From: Limanda limanda | Lineage: Eukaryota; Chordata; Actinopteri; Pleuronectiformes; Pleuronectidae | Direction of reading: 5' to 3' | Length of the DNA stretch: 64,000 nt | NCBI RefSeq assembly: GCF_963576545.1 | Contig: NC_083647.1 | Location: 7,109,007 to 7,173,006, forward strand | Shown here: in pieces, positions 63,876 to 64,000 of the stretch | Layout: each line of letters opens with the position of its first letter | How positions within the stretch are numbered: position 1 is the first letter of the stretch | Translations under genes and position numbers: made by a program | The notes under the pieces: model-generated | Told to the model about the DNA's origin: nothing | The model's input: only the letters and a program-made list of their open reading frames with translations | The model's database searches: none

Positions 63876-64000
63876 GTATAACTATTGCCCTCTAATTCTG
63901 ATGAATTGTTATAAATATAACTTGATTAAATGCTCTCACTTTTAGGCCCAATCCTAATTCAGGGTCCTCAGTTCCCGGACCAGCAGGTTCAGGAACAGCT
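63876..64000 (+). repeat. Flank of the gypsy insertion, possible LINE fragment at the edge
   Basis: After GTAT the interrupted DNA resumes. The last 30 bases (GGACCAGCAGGTTCAGGAAC, then AGCT) can be read as a 'RTSRFRNS'-like block found in the C-terminal part of some teleost LINE proteins. The window ends here, so this cannot be confirmed. Confidence 0.35.

Overview
The window looks like nuclear DNA of a teleost fish, probably a percomorph. The evidence is repeat content: decayed L2/Rex1-type LINE pieces with teleost-style 3' tails, tRNA-like SINE remnants with (ATGG)-type tails, hAT elements and long-inverted-repeat MITEs, AC microsatellites, and a CsRn1-type Ty3/gypsy retrotransposon. No host protein-coding gene, tRNA, rRNA or CRISPR array could be supported. 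Apart from the retrotransposon, the open frames are short, unrelated to families I recognise, and scattered on both strands in AT-rich DNA. The first 54 kb reads as intergenic or deep intronic sequence.

Layout: 1-54.5 kb is mostly unique-looking AT-rich DNA with dispersed repeat remnants. These are LINE 3' tails (0.1, 5.6-6.4, 12.1, 13.2, 23.4, 38.9, 42.6, 48.2 and 51.0 kb), a palindromic MITE (4.0-4.4 kb), two copies of one MITE family (8.0 and 45.0 kb), a SINE-like element split by a hAT-like MITE (15.0-16.0 kb), a hAT-like insertion (24.9-25.6 kb), a TTAA-flanked MITE (38.2-38.9 kb) and a decayed L2-clade reverse transcriptase gene on the minus strand (39.35-41.6 kb). A perfect (AC)93 tract lies at 36.1 kb and a run of 22 G at 48.5 kb.

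From 54.5 kb to the end the window is almost wall-to-wall transposon. First comes a hAT element with perfect 16-bp ends and an intact 8-bp target duplication (54505-56434), keeping only the C-terminal part of its transposase. Next is a 2.7-kb foldback structure (56711-59382) with arms of about 1.3 and 1.0 kb, tandem AAATCT/AAATGT-type repeats inside each arm and no recognisable enzyme. Last is a nearly full-length Ty3/gypsy element (59706-63875) inserted into a LINE remnant.

The gypsy element is the only place with long coding frames. It has two 169-bp LTRs differing at two positions, a primer site matching tRNA-Trp, a gag frame, and a 1015-codon pol frame carrying protease, reverse transcriptase, RNase H and integrase. 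Gag and Pol overlap in different frames. A correctly phased GGGAAAC heptamer lies 18 bases before the end of the extended gag frame, suggesting -1 frameshifting. An amber codon in front of the CHCC zinc finger, an apparent in-frame loss after the integrase core, and a mutated poly(A) signal in the 3' LTR suggest this copy is young but defective.
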